Source of the DNA: Anodontia alba
Taxonomy: Eukaryota; Mollusca; Bivalvia; Lucinida; Lucinidae
Assembly (NCBI GenBank): GCA_964016985.1
Contig: OZ024828.1
Location: forward strand, 1,483,330 to 1,547,329
DNA: 64,000 nucleotides
Direction of reading: 5' to 3'
This document shows positions 32,403 to 43,770 of the stretch, in pieces. A program made the position numbers and the translations under genes. The notes below the pieces were generated by a model. It was given only the letters and a program-made list of their open reading frames with translations. It had not been told where the DNA came from and made no database searches. Each line of letters begins with the position of its first letter. The first letter of the stretch is position 1.

Positions 32403-32644
32403 CATTATGAAAACACGCCTATTCAAATGTATTGAAAGTTTTACAACCAAAAAAAAGGAAACTTTTCAGATATAAAAATCTGATATTTTTTCATATTTCT
32501 GATCAAAACATAGATTATGAGTACCCACAATCTTTGTATTTTAGCAAAATAAGAAAATAAGGCACACCCCTGTAAATCCCAGTTTTACAAGATAAAACGT
32601 GGGGTAGAAGGGGGTCAAAATTATATAGGCGTGTTTTCGCGATG
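32403..32644 (+). mobile_element. Palindromic miniature element, copy 10, core-deleted
   Basis: Both outer arms are present, but the central palindrome is reduced to AACATAGATTATGAGTACCC: one arm and the centre are lost. Deletion at a hairpin is a likely cause. Confidence 0.85.
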
Positions 32645-33205
32645 TATTGTGAAGATATGAGAAATGTAGTTAGCTTCATACCCCCTTATCCAGAACTGTG
32701 AGTCACAACATTTTTCATCTTAATATGTAAAAATGGGGAAAAGTTTAGTTAGTAAGCACACTAAGACTGATATGTACAGTTAAAAAAATGCAAGGAGTAA
32801 TAAACAAATTGAAAACCGGTTAACATACTGCAAAATTCTGACAATTTGCTCAAAATTTGCCCAATAATATAGACCTCCACATATCACCATTTTCTCTACA
32901 TATAATCGGGGTACACATTACACAGTAACATAGACCGGTTAACCTAATGGTAACTGTTGCTTCTCATAGAAATATGTAGAAAAGCTTGTCTCATGGGTAT
33001 GGCGACACGCAGAGGATTAATGTCATCCATTTCCCAGTGTCGTCTTGAGTGTTGATAATAGCAGAAATAATAATCTCCACCCCACCCCCCTACGCCCCAC
33101 CCCCACCCCCAAAAACATGCATGTCTAAAGAGCTTTTGGTAAATACGATGCGTCTATTAAACAATATATGGGGAACACCATGCGGAAACGTGTCTTCTGG
33201 TATAT

Positions 33206-33272
33206 GCGGACAACGTAGGCCCAGATCAGCCTGCGCATCCGCGCAGTCTAATCAGTGTCCTTCACTGTCTGC
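33206..33272. repeat. GATCAG palindrome
   Basis: GCGGACAACGTAGGCCCAGA pairs with the GTGTCCTTCACTGTC side around CATCCGCGCAG. Confidence 0.7.
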
Positions 33273-33420
33273 TTAAAGAATCACTGGACACTTTAGAATG
33301 TATCAATGTAGAGTAAATACCCGGATGAGATTTTGCGCATGCGCGCGATAAATCTGAATCTGTGCATTTTGCGCATGTTCGAGGACACCTTTTCGCTTGG
33401 CGCGGGTAATGTGCTAGATA

Positions 33421-33756
33421 AGAGCCGTAGCCGAGTGGAGAGAGGGTTTAACTGCAGTTCTGAACCTTGCGGGTTCGAGCCCTGCTCCGACCATCATTAA
33501 AAATTGTATACCTAGAAGATTACCTTTCGGAAGACAGTTGATGGCAGCGAAAGGAGAGGATTTGGCTCTTTCACATGCTGTAGCTCAAGACGTTATGAAT
33601 TCAAACTTCCACCGCCTCTGTCAAGGCTATGTGACACCTGAATCGTTTATGCATGGAATTCTTTTTTCTACATTGAATTCAAAATCATTTTTCATTTTGC
33701 TCACATGGTTTAACGATTGCTCGACCACAACAACAACAACTACTACTACTTCATAG
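33421..33756 (+). mobile_element. tRNA-related SINE with a different head
   Basis: GAGCCGTAGCCGAGTGGAGA is a Leu/Ser-tRNA-like A box and GCGGGTTCGAGCCCTGCTCC the B box. A body of about 230 bases follows and ends in (ACA)n(ACT)n just before the next element at 33757. The extra bases in the head and the long body rule out a working tRNA gene. Confidence 0.75.
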
Positions 33757-34058
33757 CATTACGAAAACAAGCCTATTCATATATACTGAAAAATAACACC
33801 AAAAATATGAAAATTTTCAGATAAAAATTCTGATATTTTTCATATTTCTTCTCAAAACATAGGTTGTGGGTACTCGTTAGAACATGGGTTGTGGGAACTC
33901 GTTAGAACCGCCTCGGCGACGCGGTTCTAACGAGTACCCACAATCTATGTTTTTGAGCAGAAATAAGAAAAATAATGTATACCCCTGTAAACCCCAGTTT
34001 TACTATATAAGAGTAGGGTTTAAGGGGGTCAACTTTATACAGGCATGTTTTCGTGATG
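33757..34058 (+). mobile_element. Palindromic miniature element, copy 11
   Basis: The left arm of the core is duplicated: TTGTGGGTACTCGTTAGAAC is repeated as TTGTGGGAACTCGTTAGAAC before the centre (G). The right arm has GACGCGG for GAGGCGG. Confidence 0.88.
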
Positions 34059-35244
34059 TTGTATACTTGAAGTGGACATCCTGCAGACCATACTGTAGTG
34101 TTGATTGAAGGCATATTTGGTGTCGGCTATGGCTTATGTGTGGCCGTGTGGACCCGGGTATGAAGCTTGCTGTTTGGACATGGGTTTCCGCCACATGTTC
34201 CTTCGTCCACACGGCTTGGATTTGACTCAGCCGGCACGGAGGTCGCTGGCATTGTAGTATGATTTTTATGTTTATGTTTTAGGCAATTCATCGTCTCTCG
34301 TAGTTCAAATATGAATGATAGTTTTACTTTCACATGGGATATGTGAAATGTTTTAATATGTATGTAAAACTGGTGAGAGTGAGCCGTTTATTAATAAATC
34401 TTATCTTACATTTTTTATCCATTTTTGTAAAACGTTACATATGTACTTATTTTCATTGTAGATCGCTGGTGTTCGCTCAGAGTTTGTATTTTTTTGCGTT
34501 TAATGTAATGAATATACACACACAAAATTGAACACACTTGAAAAACTTCAAAAAAACAGGTTCGGGGACAATAAAATAAATGAATAAATAAATTAATTAA
34601 TAAATAAGGTATAAAATATAGTTCGCTTATATAAATTCAACGCACAACAAATCTTCAATTTAGTATATGGAACTGGTAATGACATATCAAGTATGGTTTG
34701 AAAATCAATGCAAACTGTATGCACTGCCGTTAAAATAATCGGTGTAATTCACTTTATTAAAAAAAGCCCTACAAAAATTTCATATGAGAAAGGGTAATGC
34801 ATTAGAGAGAATGTAAATTAGGTAAGAGAAATTATTTGGCCGCAGGTATATAAAGTAAGGGTTTTATGGATTAGAAATAAAATAGCAGACTGAAGTTAAA
34901 ATAGAAAGACTCCGAGAAGTAGAGAGAAAACTCAAACGAAACAAAAAAAAATAAATAAATAAATAAATAAATAAATAAAAAAAAAAAAAAAAAAGAAAAT
35001 GGAATATATACTCGAATATTCGAAGACATTACGCCTTATTTTGTTGTTAAAGATATTATGTCTATTTTTTTTTTATCTGATACCTTAGCCTGTAGAATGC
35101 AACGCTTAAAATGTACTAAGACGGAAAAGACGAAAAACCTAATGAGACTTCGCAGATGAAGGTTACTGTTAGTCGCACTTGAAAGAAGGTCGTTTTAATA
35201 ATTGCGTCCTATTAAATTCATATTTCTATATCGAATTTTATATC
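34059..35244. other. Unassigned AT-rich sequence
   Basis: No gene. A microsatellite of AAAT units with poly-A lies at 34944-34994. GTGTGGCCGTGTGGACCC and GTCCACACGGC (34139-34215) form a loose inverted pair. Confidence 0.45.
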
Positions 35245-35326
35245 CATCACGAAAACATGCCTACATAATTTTAGCCTCCTTAAACCCCACTCTCATATAG
35301 TAAAAGTGGGGTTTACAGGGTTTTTT
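35245..35326 (-). mobile_element. Palindromic miniature element, copy 12, left part
   Basis: CATCACGAAAACATGCCTAC through GGGGTTTACAGGG is the left arm. The element is then broken by the tandem-core insertion and resumes at 38135. Confidence 0.9.
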
Positions 35327-38134
35327 AGCTCACCTGAGTCGAAGGCTTATGGTGAGCTATTGTGATCACTCACCGTCCGTCGTCGTCGTCGTCGGCGGCG
35401 TCGTTGTCGTCGTCGTCGTCGTCCGGATGTCCGTCTGTCCATAATCTTTAAACAACATCTCCTCCTAAACCACTGGTGATAATTTGACCAAACTTCACAG
35501 GAATTATCCTTGATTGGTCCTCTTTCAAAGTTGTTCAAATGGTTCCGGTTCATTGCATATCTAGGTCACAGGAGCTAAAAATAGATTTTTTAATTAAAAA
35601 CTTAAAAAATCTTCTTGTCCGAAACCACTAGACCGATTTCAATATAATTTTGCAGAAATGTTCCTTTGGTGATCTTCTACCAAGATTGTTCAAGCCATTT
35701 GGATTCGTCAAAAAACATGGTCACCAGGGGGCGGGGCTTATTTTCCCTATATATCCATATAGAAAACTTTAAAAATCTTCTTGTCCGAAACCACTGGACC
35801 GATTTTAATATAATTTTGCAGAAATGTTCCTTTGGTGGTCCTCTACAAAGATTGTTCAAGCCATTTGGATTCGTCAAAAAACATGGCCGCCAGGGGGCGG
35901 GGCTTATTTTCCCTGTATATCAATATAAAAAAATTTAAAAATCTTCTTGTCAGAAACCATTGGACCAATTTCCATGTAATTTTGCAGAAATGTTCTTTTG
36001 GTGATCCTGTACCAAGATTATTCAAGCCATTTGGATTCGTCAAAAAACATGGCCGCCAGGGGGCGGGGCTTTTTTTCACTATATATCTGTATAGAAAACT
36101 TTAAAAATCTTCTTGTCAGAAACCACTGGACCGATTTCCATATAATTTTGCAGAAATGTTTCTTTGGTGATCCTCTTGCAAGATTGTTCAAGCCATTTGG
36201 ATTCGTCAAAAAACATGGCCGCCAGGGAGCGGGGCTTATTTTCCCTATATATCTGTATAGAAAACTTTAAAAATCTTCTTATCAGAAACCATTGGACCGA
36301 TTTCCATATAATTTTGCAGAAATGCTCCTTTGGTGATCCTCTTGCAAGATTGTTCAAGCCATTTGGATTCGTCAAAAAACATGGCCGCCAGGGAGCGGGG
36401 CTTAATTTTCCTATATATCTATATAGAAAACTTTAAAAATCTTCTTGTTAGAAACCACTCGGCCGATTTCAGTAAAATTTTGCAGAAATGTTCCTTTGGT
36501 GATCCTGTACCAAGATTGTTCAAGCCATTTGGATTCGTCAAAAACATGGCTGCCAGGGGGCGGGGCTTATTTTCCCTATATATCTATATAGAAAAACTTG
36601 AAAAATCTTCTTGAAACCACCGGAACGATTGCAATATAATGTGGCAGAAATGTTCCTTTGGTGATCCTGTACCAAGATTGTTCAAGCCATTTGGATTCGT
36701 CAAAAAACATGGCCGCCAGGGGGCGGGACTTATTTTCCCTATATAGCTATATAGAAAAACTTGAAAAATCTTCTTGTCAGAAACCACTGGACCGATTTCA
36801 TTATAACTTGGCAAAAATGTTTCCTTGGTGACCATCTACCAAGATTGTTCAAGTAATCGTGATTTGTCAAAAAACATGGCCGCCAGGGGGCGGGGCTTAT
36901 TTTCCCTATATATATCTATATAGAAAACTTGAAAAAAACTTCTTGTCAGAAACCACTAGATCGATTTCAATATAACTTGGCAGATATGTTTCCTTGGTGA
37001 CCCTTTACCAAGATTGGTCAAGCTATCATGATTAGTCAAAAAACATGGCCGCCAGGGGGCGGGGCTTATTTTCCCCGTATATCTACATAGAAAACTTTAA
37101 TGATCTTCTTGTCAGATCTTCTTGGACTGATTTCAATTAAACATTGCAGAAATGTTTCTTATGTAACCCTCTATCAAGGTTATGCAAGCCGTCATGATTC
37201 ACCAAGAAACAGGGCCGCCAGGGGGCGGGGTTTATTTTCCCTATATAGCTATATAGAAAAACTTTAAAAGTCTTCTTTTCAGAAACCACAGGTCCAATTT
37301 CATTACAACTTGGCAAAAATGTTTCCTTGGTGACTCTCTACCAAGATGTTCAAGTAATCATGATTTGTCAAAAAACATGGCTGCTAGTGGGTGGGGCTTA
37401 TTTTCCCTATATATCTATATAGAAAACTAAAACATCTTCTTGTCAGAAACCAATGCACCGATTTCAATATAACTTGGCAGGAATGTTTCTTTGGTGACCC
37501 TCTACCAAGGTTGTTCAAGCTGTCATGATCGTCAAAAAACTTGGCCACTACGGGGCAGGGCTTATTTTTTTCTATATGTCTATATAAAAAACTTTAAAAA
37601 TCTTCTCGTAAGAAGCCGTCGGACCAAGCTCAATGTAGCTTGGCAAGAATGTTGCTTTTGTGACCCTCTACCAGGATGGTTTAAGCCTTCATGATATGTC
37701 AAAAAACATGGCCTCCAGGGGGCAGGGCTTATTTTCGGTATATATCTGTATAGAAAACATTAAAATGCTTCTTGTCAAATACCTCCTGACCAATTTCAAT
37801 AATGCTTTGGTGACCCTCTACCAAGAATGTTCAAGCAATCCTGATTTGTCAAAAAACAAGCCTGCTAGTGGGTGGGGCTTATTTTCCCTCTATATCTAAA
37901 TAGAAAACTTTAAAAATCTTCTTGTCAGAAACCACTGAATCGATTTCAGTTTACTTGGCAGGAATGTTCCTTTGGTTACCCTCTACCAAGTTTGTTCAAG
38001 CTGTCATGATTCGTCATGGTTATAAAATTTATACATCAAATTTTAGAGCAGTGAACTTGGCTGAAACTGCAACATTAAGTATGCAAATCTGTTTGCTCAG
38101 GTGAGCGATATAGGACCATGATGGTCCTCCTGTT
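35327..38134 (+). mobile_element. Tandem-core element AGCTCACCTGAG, 166-base units (Helentron/HINE-like candidate)
   Basis: It starts AGCTCACCTGAGTCGAAGGC and ends with CTCAGGTGAGCGATATAG, so the subterminal sequences are inverted copies, then a hairpin GGACCATGATGGTCC and TCCTGTTT. Between them about 15 units of 166 bases repeat TTTTGCAGAAATG, AAGATTGTTCAAGCCATTTG, AACATGGCCGCCAGGGGGCG and TCTTCTTGTC. The early units are nearly identical and later ones diverge. Repeated 90-residue open frames are by-products of the period and are not genes. Confidence 0.78.
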
Positions 38135-38315
38135 TTTCAAAAACATAGATTGTGGGTACTCGTTAGAACCGCCTCGCCGAGGCGGTTCTGCCGAATACCC
38201 ACAATTTATGTTTTGAGCAGAAATTTGAAAAATATCAGGCGTTTTTTTATCTGAAAATTTTCAGTTTTTGGAGGAGAATTTTTTTATATATTTGAATAGG
38301 CGTGTTTTCGTAATG
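38135..38315 (-). mobile_element. Palindromic miniature element, copy 12, right part
   Basis: Resumes at CAAAAACATAGATTGTGGGT with a C centre. The right arm reads GTTCTGCCGAATACCC instead of GTTCTAACGAGTACCC. It ends TTTTCGTAATG. Confidence 0.9.
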
Positions 38316-39526
38316 AAACTATTTGAAACCATTCTCTGCAAATAAATTTCAATAAACACAACAAACACGTAAAACTGAAGTGTACGAGTAACTATTAAGC
38401 TTTAAATGAAATTAAATCCTGATATTTTAGAAAATTGAAAATTGTTGTTCAAAATTCATTCATACAAACCTTGACGTAATTTCTATTACTTTTATATGTA
38501 CATATTTATTCATTTCTTTTTTTTCGCAGAAAATGTGGCTTTATATTCAGTGTGTCATCTGCTGAGTATTATCTTCAAACAGCTCAAGGTTAACATTCTA
38601 ATGGTTAGGCTTAGTTCAAAAGACTACCCTTTTTCTTCAACAGTGTTACTTTTCTTCGTCTCGGAGCAATGCGTTCGGCTTTTTGTTTCATCAACTCATT
38701 ATCCGTTCGTCTTTCTTCCACTCGTAACCGGTTAACCTCCCCTATCTGCCGCTTTTGTCGAAGCACAATGAAAGTTGTTAGCATCTTGCAGACTTGTTTC
38801 ATTAATTAATACGGAAAATGTCAAAGCGACGGTTAAAAGGAAATCGCCAAGGCTAGTCGCAGCGCGAGTCTGGCAACAAATATGATTTTCTATTGTTGAA
38901 CGCTGGTAATTATTTCTGCGCTAACGGGTGAATGGCGTGTATGAGTTATTTGAGATATGACTGCAAAGATGCTGAGAGCGGCTTCGCGTGTGAGAAGATG
39001 ATTCCCAGCTTTCCTTATAAAGGTAGGGGTTAGCAGCGTTAAAGATCAATTGCAGTTTCAATTTTCGTCTGACTATTTCACACACATGATGTCTAAGGCA
39101 TCGCAATTACTCCCGGTGCGACATTAAAGGCAGTAAATTTCATCAGGTAAAAATTAGAGACCTGGTGACAGATTTAGATCTCCACCCGTATTGCGTGAAC
39201 GGCGTCTTAAAGACACAAGTCTATCATTAACGTCTAAGCTTACAGGCACTTACTGAAAGCTTCCGAGTTGCGAATACAGAAGACATTTGCTCGTGTCAAC
39301 AAATTGTTTAGCATTTTTCAACCCTGAGGTTCTGAAAGACTCTTCCATGTCTGCATTTGTACTCATTCATTGCTGCCAAAAGGGTTACGGCTTTAAATCA
39401 AGAACAGAATGACAAAAAGTGTAGACCCTGATGAGATGAGCTGGCTCGCCTGGATGTACATTGTTTGCAAGTGTATCTGTCGTGTTCGATAGGGCTGAAA
39501 AGATTAGCAGACATCTGAGAACAATC
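38316..39526. other. Unassigned sequence
   Basis: No gene or bounded repeat that I can support. 39415-39470 carries a decayed GATCAG-type palindrome (GTGTAGACCCTGATGAGA, then ACATTGTTTGC). Confidence 0.4.
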
Positions 39527-39816
39527 CATCACGAAAACACGCCTATATAATTTTTACCCCCCCACCCCCCCCCCCCCTCTAACTCCACTTTTATATAGTA
39601 AAATTGGGGTTTATAGGGGTACACATTATTTTTCTTATTTAACTAAAAAATATGGGTACTCGTTAGAACCGCCTCGCCGAGGCGGTTCTAACGAGTACCC
39701 ACAATCTATGTTTTGAGAAGTAATTTGAACAATATCAGAATTTTTTATCTGATTTTTTTCCTTTTTTGGGGGCAGTAAAATTTTCAATATATTTGAATAG
39801 GCGTGTTTTCGTAATG
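39527..39816 (-). mobile_element. Palindromic miniature element, copy 14
   Basis: A complete copy with a C-rich expansion in the left arm (about 39558-39578). The left core arm lacks ATAGATTGT, so only the inner pairing is perfect. Confidence 0.88.
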
Positions 39817-40021
39817 ACTATTTTTTCAGCCATCATTTGATCTTACAAGCAACAGTACTGTTGTTATTGTGTTAACAAGTCTATGCTATGTATACCTCAT
39901 GTTGTCCAATGATATATAGTGAAAATAGGAATAAGCTACAACGGCACAGTTGCACTAACCTGCAACAGAGGTACCGCCTTCGTCAGTAAGGGATTTAACA
40001 ACCTACTAATAAAATAAACAT

Positions 40022-40140
40022 CTGAAAGGTTGTCTTTGGAAACAAAAAACGCACAAAAGAACGAAAAATTGGAAACTCAGTTTTATTACGTTTCTTCATA
40101 TTGAACAATTTAGTTTGCGAGGCTGCTTACGTCACTTAGC
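40022..40140 (+). repeat. Three-copy local repeat, copy 3
   Basis: GAAAGGTTGTCTTTGGAAAC through CAGTTTTATTACG matches 6375-6500 and 7240-7345. Confidence 0.6.
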
Positions 40141-40144
40141 ACCG

Positions 40145-40421
40145 CATTACGAAAACAAGCCTATTCAAATATACACAAAAGTTTACCAACAAAAAATGAT
40201 AATTTTCAGATAAAAATTCTGATATTGTTAATATTCCTACTCAAAACATAGATCTTGGGTACTCGTTAGAACCGCCTCGGCGAGGCGGTTCTAACGAGAA
40301 CCCCAACCTATGTTTTGAGCAGAAATACGAAAAATAAAGTATACCCCCTGTAAACCCCAGTTTTAATGTATAAAAGTGGGGTTTAAGGGGGTCAACAATA
40401 TATAGACATGTTTTCGTGATG
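40145..40421 (+). mobile_element. Palindromic miniature element, copy 15
   Basis: A complete copy with a G centre. The outermost part of the core is mismatched (ATCTTGGGTACTC against GAGAACCCCAACC). Confidence 0.9.
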
Positions 40422-41457
40422 GGCTTCGGCGATATTTAATTTCCAAAGTTGCCGAAATGGGCTCAGTGCATCCAAAGGAAACATAAATATCATCTGCACT
40501 ATGAAGAAGTACGGGAGATGTATTACCTGGCCTATTTCAGAAGTGCAATGCACCACTACCCACCCATGTTGTTGAAGGCAACAAAGAAAGTAATTTCCAG
40601 TACTAATGTCTTGGCTCTGTTCGTTTCCTTCTTTGACCAGGAAAATAGATCTTCGACATCTAGATCTACAGATCCCTTCAACACACATCAAACTAAATAA
40701 AATAAAATAGTTTTACGGCGAAAGATTTATCAGGTAAATACCATTAAATAGTTTACTGTCATTAAATTGTAGCCTTAATACTGTCCGATTTGTTTGTTAC
40801 AATTGTCAGGTGCGCGTGTCCCAAATGATAGCATCTTTATTGCTCATGAATACAATGCTCCGTAAAATGGTTAATCACGCCTCGGCAGATGTTTGTGATA
40901 ATCCGCGATAAAATCAAGATCTTAATCGGGAAAATATCATTTCATCGACAGTTAACTTTTTCACTACAGCTAAATACCAGAAACTGTCTGATCAAAGTCA
41001 AACATTGCTAGTTTATTTTAGATTTTGTATTTTTTAGTGTTTTTATGAATTTATTTTCATCGCGATTTTATTAATATCAATAGGCTACTTGGTTAGATAC
41101 CTTGATTTCAAATACTGATTGCTTCTGATGATTTTCTGCATCCTTTTAGTCAACGCTACTAATTATATTCAATGACTGTGGTCTCAGAAATATTTACATT
41201 CATAACATTTCACTGTGGTGGTGAAGAATATTTTCATTTTCAGCAATAATATAACAGGACTTAATATGAGTACCAAACAATCCCTCGGGCGCATATGCGT
41301 AACATGTTTAATGCATGTAAACATGCTTTGACATTTCTTAAAGTGTTTAACAATACCTTTGATTTTGTAATGAGGCTCGAAAAATACTTAATATTATGTT
41401 AAAACATGTCATTGATGGGTTTGATAACTGAAAATAAAACCTATTTAATTGTTTTGC
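40422..41457. other. Unassigned sequence
   Basis: 40440-40560 resembles 6540-6650 (AATGGGCYCA, CCAAAGGAAA, ATCTGCACTATG), so it is probably the remainder of the repeat that also includes 40022-40140. The rest is featureless to me. Confidence 0.4.
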
Positions 41458-41555
41458 TGGCGAAGTGGCTCAATGGTTATAACGGTTGTGTTTGAATGGC
41501 TGGGCGCTGTGGCCGCAGCCGGCGTTTGTACGAAACATTGCCTTGACCAGTAGTA
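41458..41555 (+). repeat. Decayed tRNA-like SINE head
   Basis: GAAGTGGCTCAATGGTTATA resembles a tRNA A box, and GGCTGGGCGCTGTGGCCGCA matches 8939-8960. The B box is broken (GTTTGTACGAAAC). Confidence 0.45.
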
Positions 41556-41563
41556 TATCATAT

Positions 41564-41673
41564 TCCCAGCTAGCATTCTACGTAAATCTACATCGGGCCG
41601 TCATCGGGCCGTCAGCTACCCTGACGGCCCGATGACGGCCCGATATAGATTTACGTAGAATGCTGACTGGGTT
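41564..41673. mobile_element. Long-hairpin element, copy 2
   Basis: CCCAGCTAGCATTCTACGTA pairs with its complement over about 50 bases around GTCAGCTACCCTGAC, the mirror orientation of copy 1. Confidence 0.92.
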
Positions 41674-43064
41674 TCTCCCTCTCGTATAGGTATATAAGAA
41701 GAGTCCCAATCACAGAACGGAGCCAAGATCAGACGCTAGAAAAATGCATGATAAATGCAGGTGGATCATAATATTCTATTTCTCAAATCGTATTTAACAT
41801 CACTCCTACAGCCGTATCAGCCCTTGAGCATTTGGCATTCGGCCTGGTAAGGGAGTTTTAAGTTGATACGGGGTTTGGCATGCAAGTATGAAAAATGTCA
41901 TGTGATAATCTTTAGGCTATGTTCTGTCATTGTGGTTCTCTTGGATGTATTCTCGTTATGCGCACAACCCTACAACCAGTGCAGACTATAGTCGATAGCT
42001 CTCAGGTATCAGCCAGGTATCTTTAGATGAACTTGCATTACCGTATCTGTCCTTAATATTCGGACAGGTACATGTAGACACATACAGACAATGTTGGCCA
42101 AGATCAGACGCTGCAGAATGTAGAAGAGGACTGGTGTGCAGAAAATCAAACACGAAATCGCAAAAGTTGCCTACCTTGTGAAACTTGGGAGCAATCCAAC
42201 ACAATGTATCGATTCACCGTCATTCTTGCAGCACTGCAGATCAAAACCAGATACCTGTGCAAACAGTCTCATCAGGATCTACACAGTTTGCCACTATATT
42301 TTGAGTTTTGACTGACCGTCTTATTTGAAACAATTAACATGTCAAATTTTAATACTGGATGGTCCCATTCATAGCGAGCTCGCTGCCGCATGTATGCGGC
42401 GCAGGTCGAAAGACTGCGGGTCAAACCAAACAGGAAATAAACATTATGTTTGCAGTTTGTCGGGTTCTCAATTAATGTGGCAGATCTATTTCTATTTGCC
42501 GGGACCAACTAGGAAAATCCGGTAACAGAATCCGATACCAAAATTTTAACGGTATAGCTTGGGTCTTATACTTTGATTTTTTGGACGATTTTGGGCTTTA
42601 ATATTAACCAATTGTACTGTAACTGCAAAATGTGGTTTTTCAAAGCATAGTGCATTGCGAGCTTGCCTGTAGGCATTGCCTATGTTCATATTACTCTTGG
42701 GGTTGAATAGGTTAATATAAATTATTGAAATCAGGAATCTTCAAGATTAAAGGTGGGGTCAGTTCCCCAAGGATAGATAAGCACCCCAGGGGAGCAACTA
42801 CTTTGAAATTTCTTTTCAAGCAGATCTCGTTTTGGAAGGGGTTAGGTGCAAAGGAACACAAATAGGAAGTCACATGGATTTTCTCCCATACAATAATGGC
42901 AGAAATTCTACCAAGTGCTTTCAATCCGTGTGACTACAAGGAAGTGAAGGCGAGTGAGGATGCATTTGATCTTATGATTTTACTTCCTGCAGTTCAGTCA
43001 GCTACTGAAGCAAAACACACTCTAGCTGCGTTAACAGCTACCGCCAATATTGGTTAGACATGCT
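41674..43064. other. Unassigned sequence with repeat scraps
   Basis: 41695-41720 (CCCAATCACAGAACGGAGCC) is a minus-strand tail signature. 42230-42300 has a decayed GATCAG-type half. No gene. Confidence 0.4.
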
Positions 43065-43273
43065 TCACTTTCATTCCTGCAGACCATTACAAACACCTTT
43101 GCAAACCATGCAGATCCAGATGAGACGGCTGGCAACGAGCCGTCTCATCTGGATCTAAACTGTTTGTCATTCTGTTCTTGATTTTTGACAGAAGCCCCTA
43201 TTTGCAATAATGGATGTATCTAAAACTCAGCGATAGAAGAGTCAATTTCCAGAAATCAGGGGTGAAAGGGTTA
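43065..43273. mobile_element. Hairpin element with CTTTCA/TGAAAG ends, copy 2
   Basis: It shares CCTGCAGACC, the core GCAGATCCAGATGAGACGGC with its complement (43101-43166), GATTTTTGACAGAAGCCCC and CAGGGGTGAAAGGGTT with the copy at 5655. Confidence 0.78.
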
Positions 43274-43321
43274 AGACAGGAAGAAAAACAAACATGAGAA
43301 AAACAAAGTAACAAGACGCTT

Positions 43322-43562
43322 AAGGGGAATGGATACTTTTGACTTATTTTCCGCCATCTTGCCCTAAGATGGTAGTAACATCTTTTGTGACTTCCTATTT
43401 GCGTTCCTGTACGCCATGCCCTTTCGGAAAAGGAGTATACTCTAAAACAAAAGAATTGGATCCCACGGGGTGCAGAGTCTCTTTGTTTAGAGTAGACCCC
43501 TTTCAAAAAGGATGCAAAACAAGTTTGACAGAATCAGCTCCATTAAAAGGTATCCATTCCAC
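43322..43562. repeat. TTTTAGAGTAGACC-family element
   Basis: GGGGAATGGATACTTTTGAC at the left and AAGGTATCCATTCC at the right are inverted ends. AGTATACTCTAAAACAAAAG and GTTTAGAGTAGACCCC form the inner arms. The flanking phrase TTTTGTGACTTCCT recurs at 52460-52490. Confidence 0.65.
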
Positions 43563-43770
43563 TAAATTTTTGTGTACCGATATCCAGTCTAGATTTTTAA
43601 GAAAAAAAAAGGGGTATAAGTTATTTTCCCCTTTTAAACACGATTGACTTTTCATGCCAGTTATTTGCTAAAATAATAATCTTAGCTTGCCAATTGTAGA
43701 ACTTTATATTTTATAAAATCAACAACGGTTTTAGGCTGAATTTAAAAGGTTCTTATAGGCTGTGTTCTGT

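Noticed and set aside
35666..36614. A series of 90-codon open frames with near-identical sequence
   Set aside because: They recur every 166 bases with the tandem unit and on both strands, which is the mark of a repeat period rather than a gene family.
35640..38000. CRISPR-like array
   Set aside because: Units are directly tandem without spacers and the genome is animal. The same holds for the 30-base array.
40392..40700. Overlapping open frames of 83-99 codons on both strands
   Set aside because: The sequence resembles 6.5 kb repeat DNA and the peptides show no family signature.
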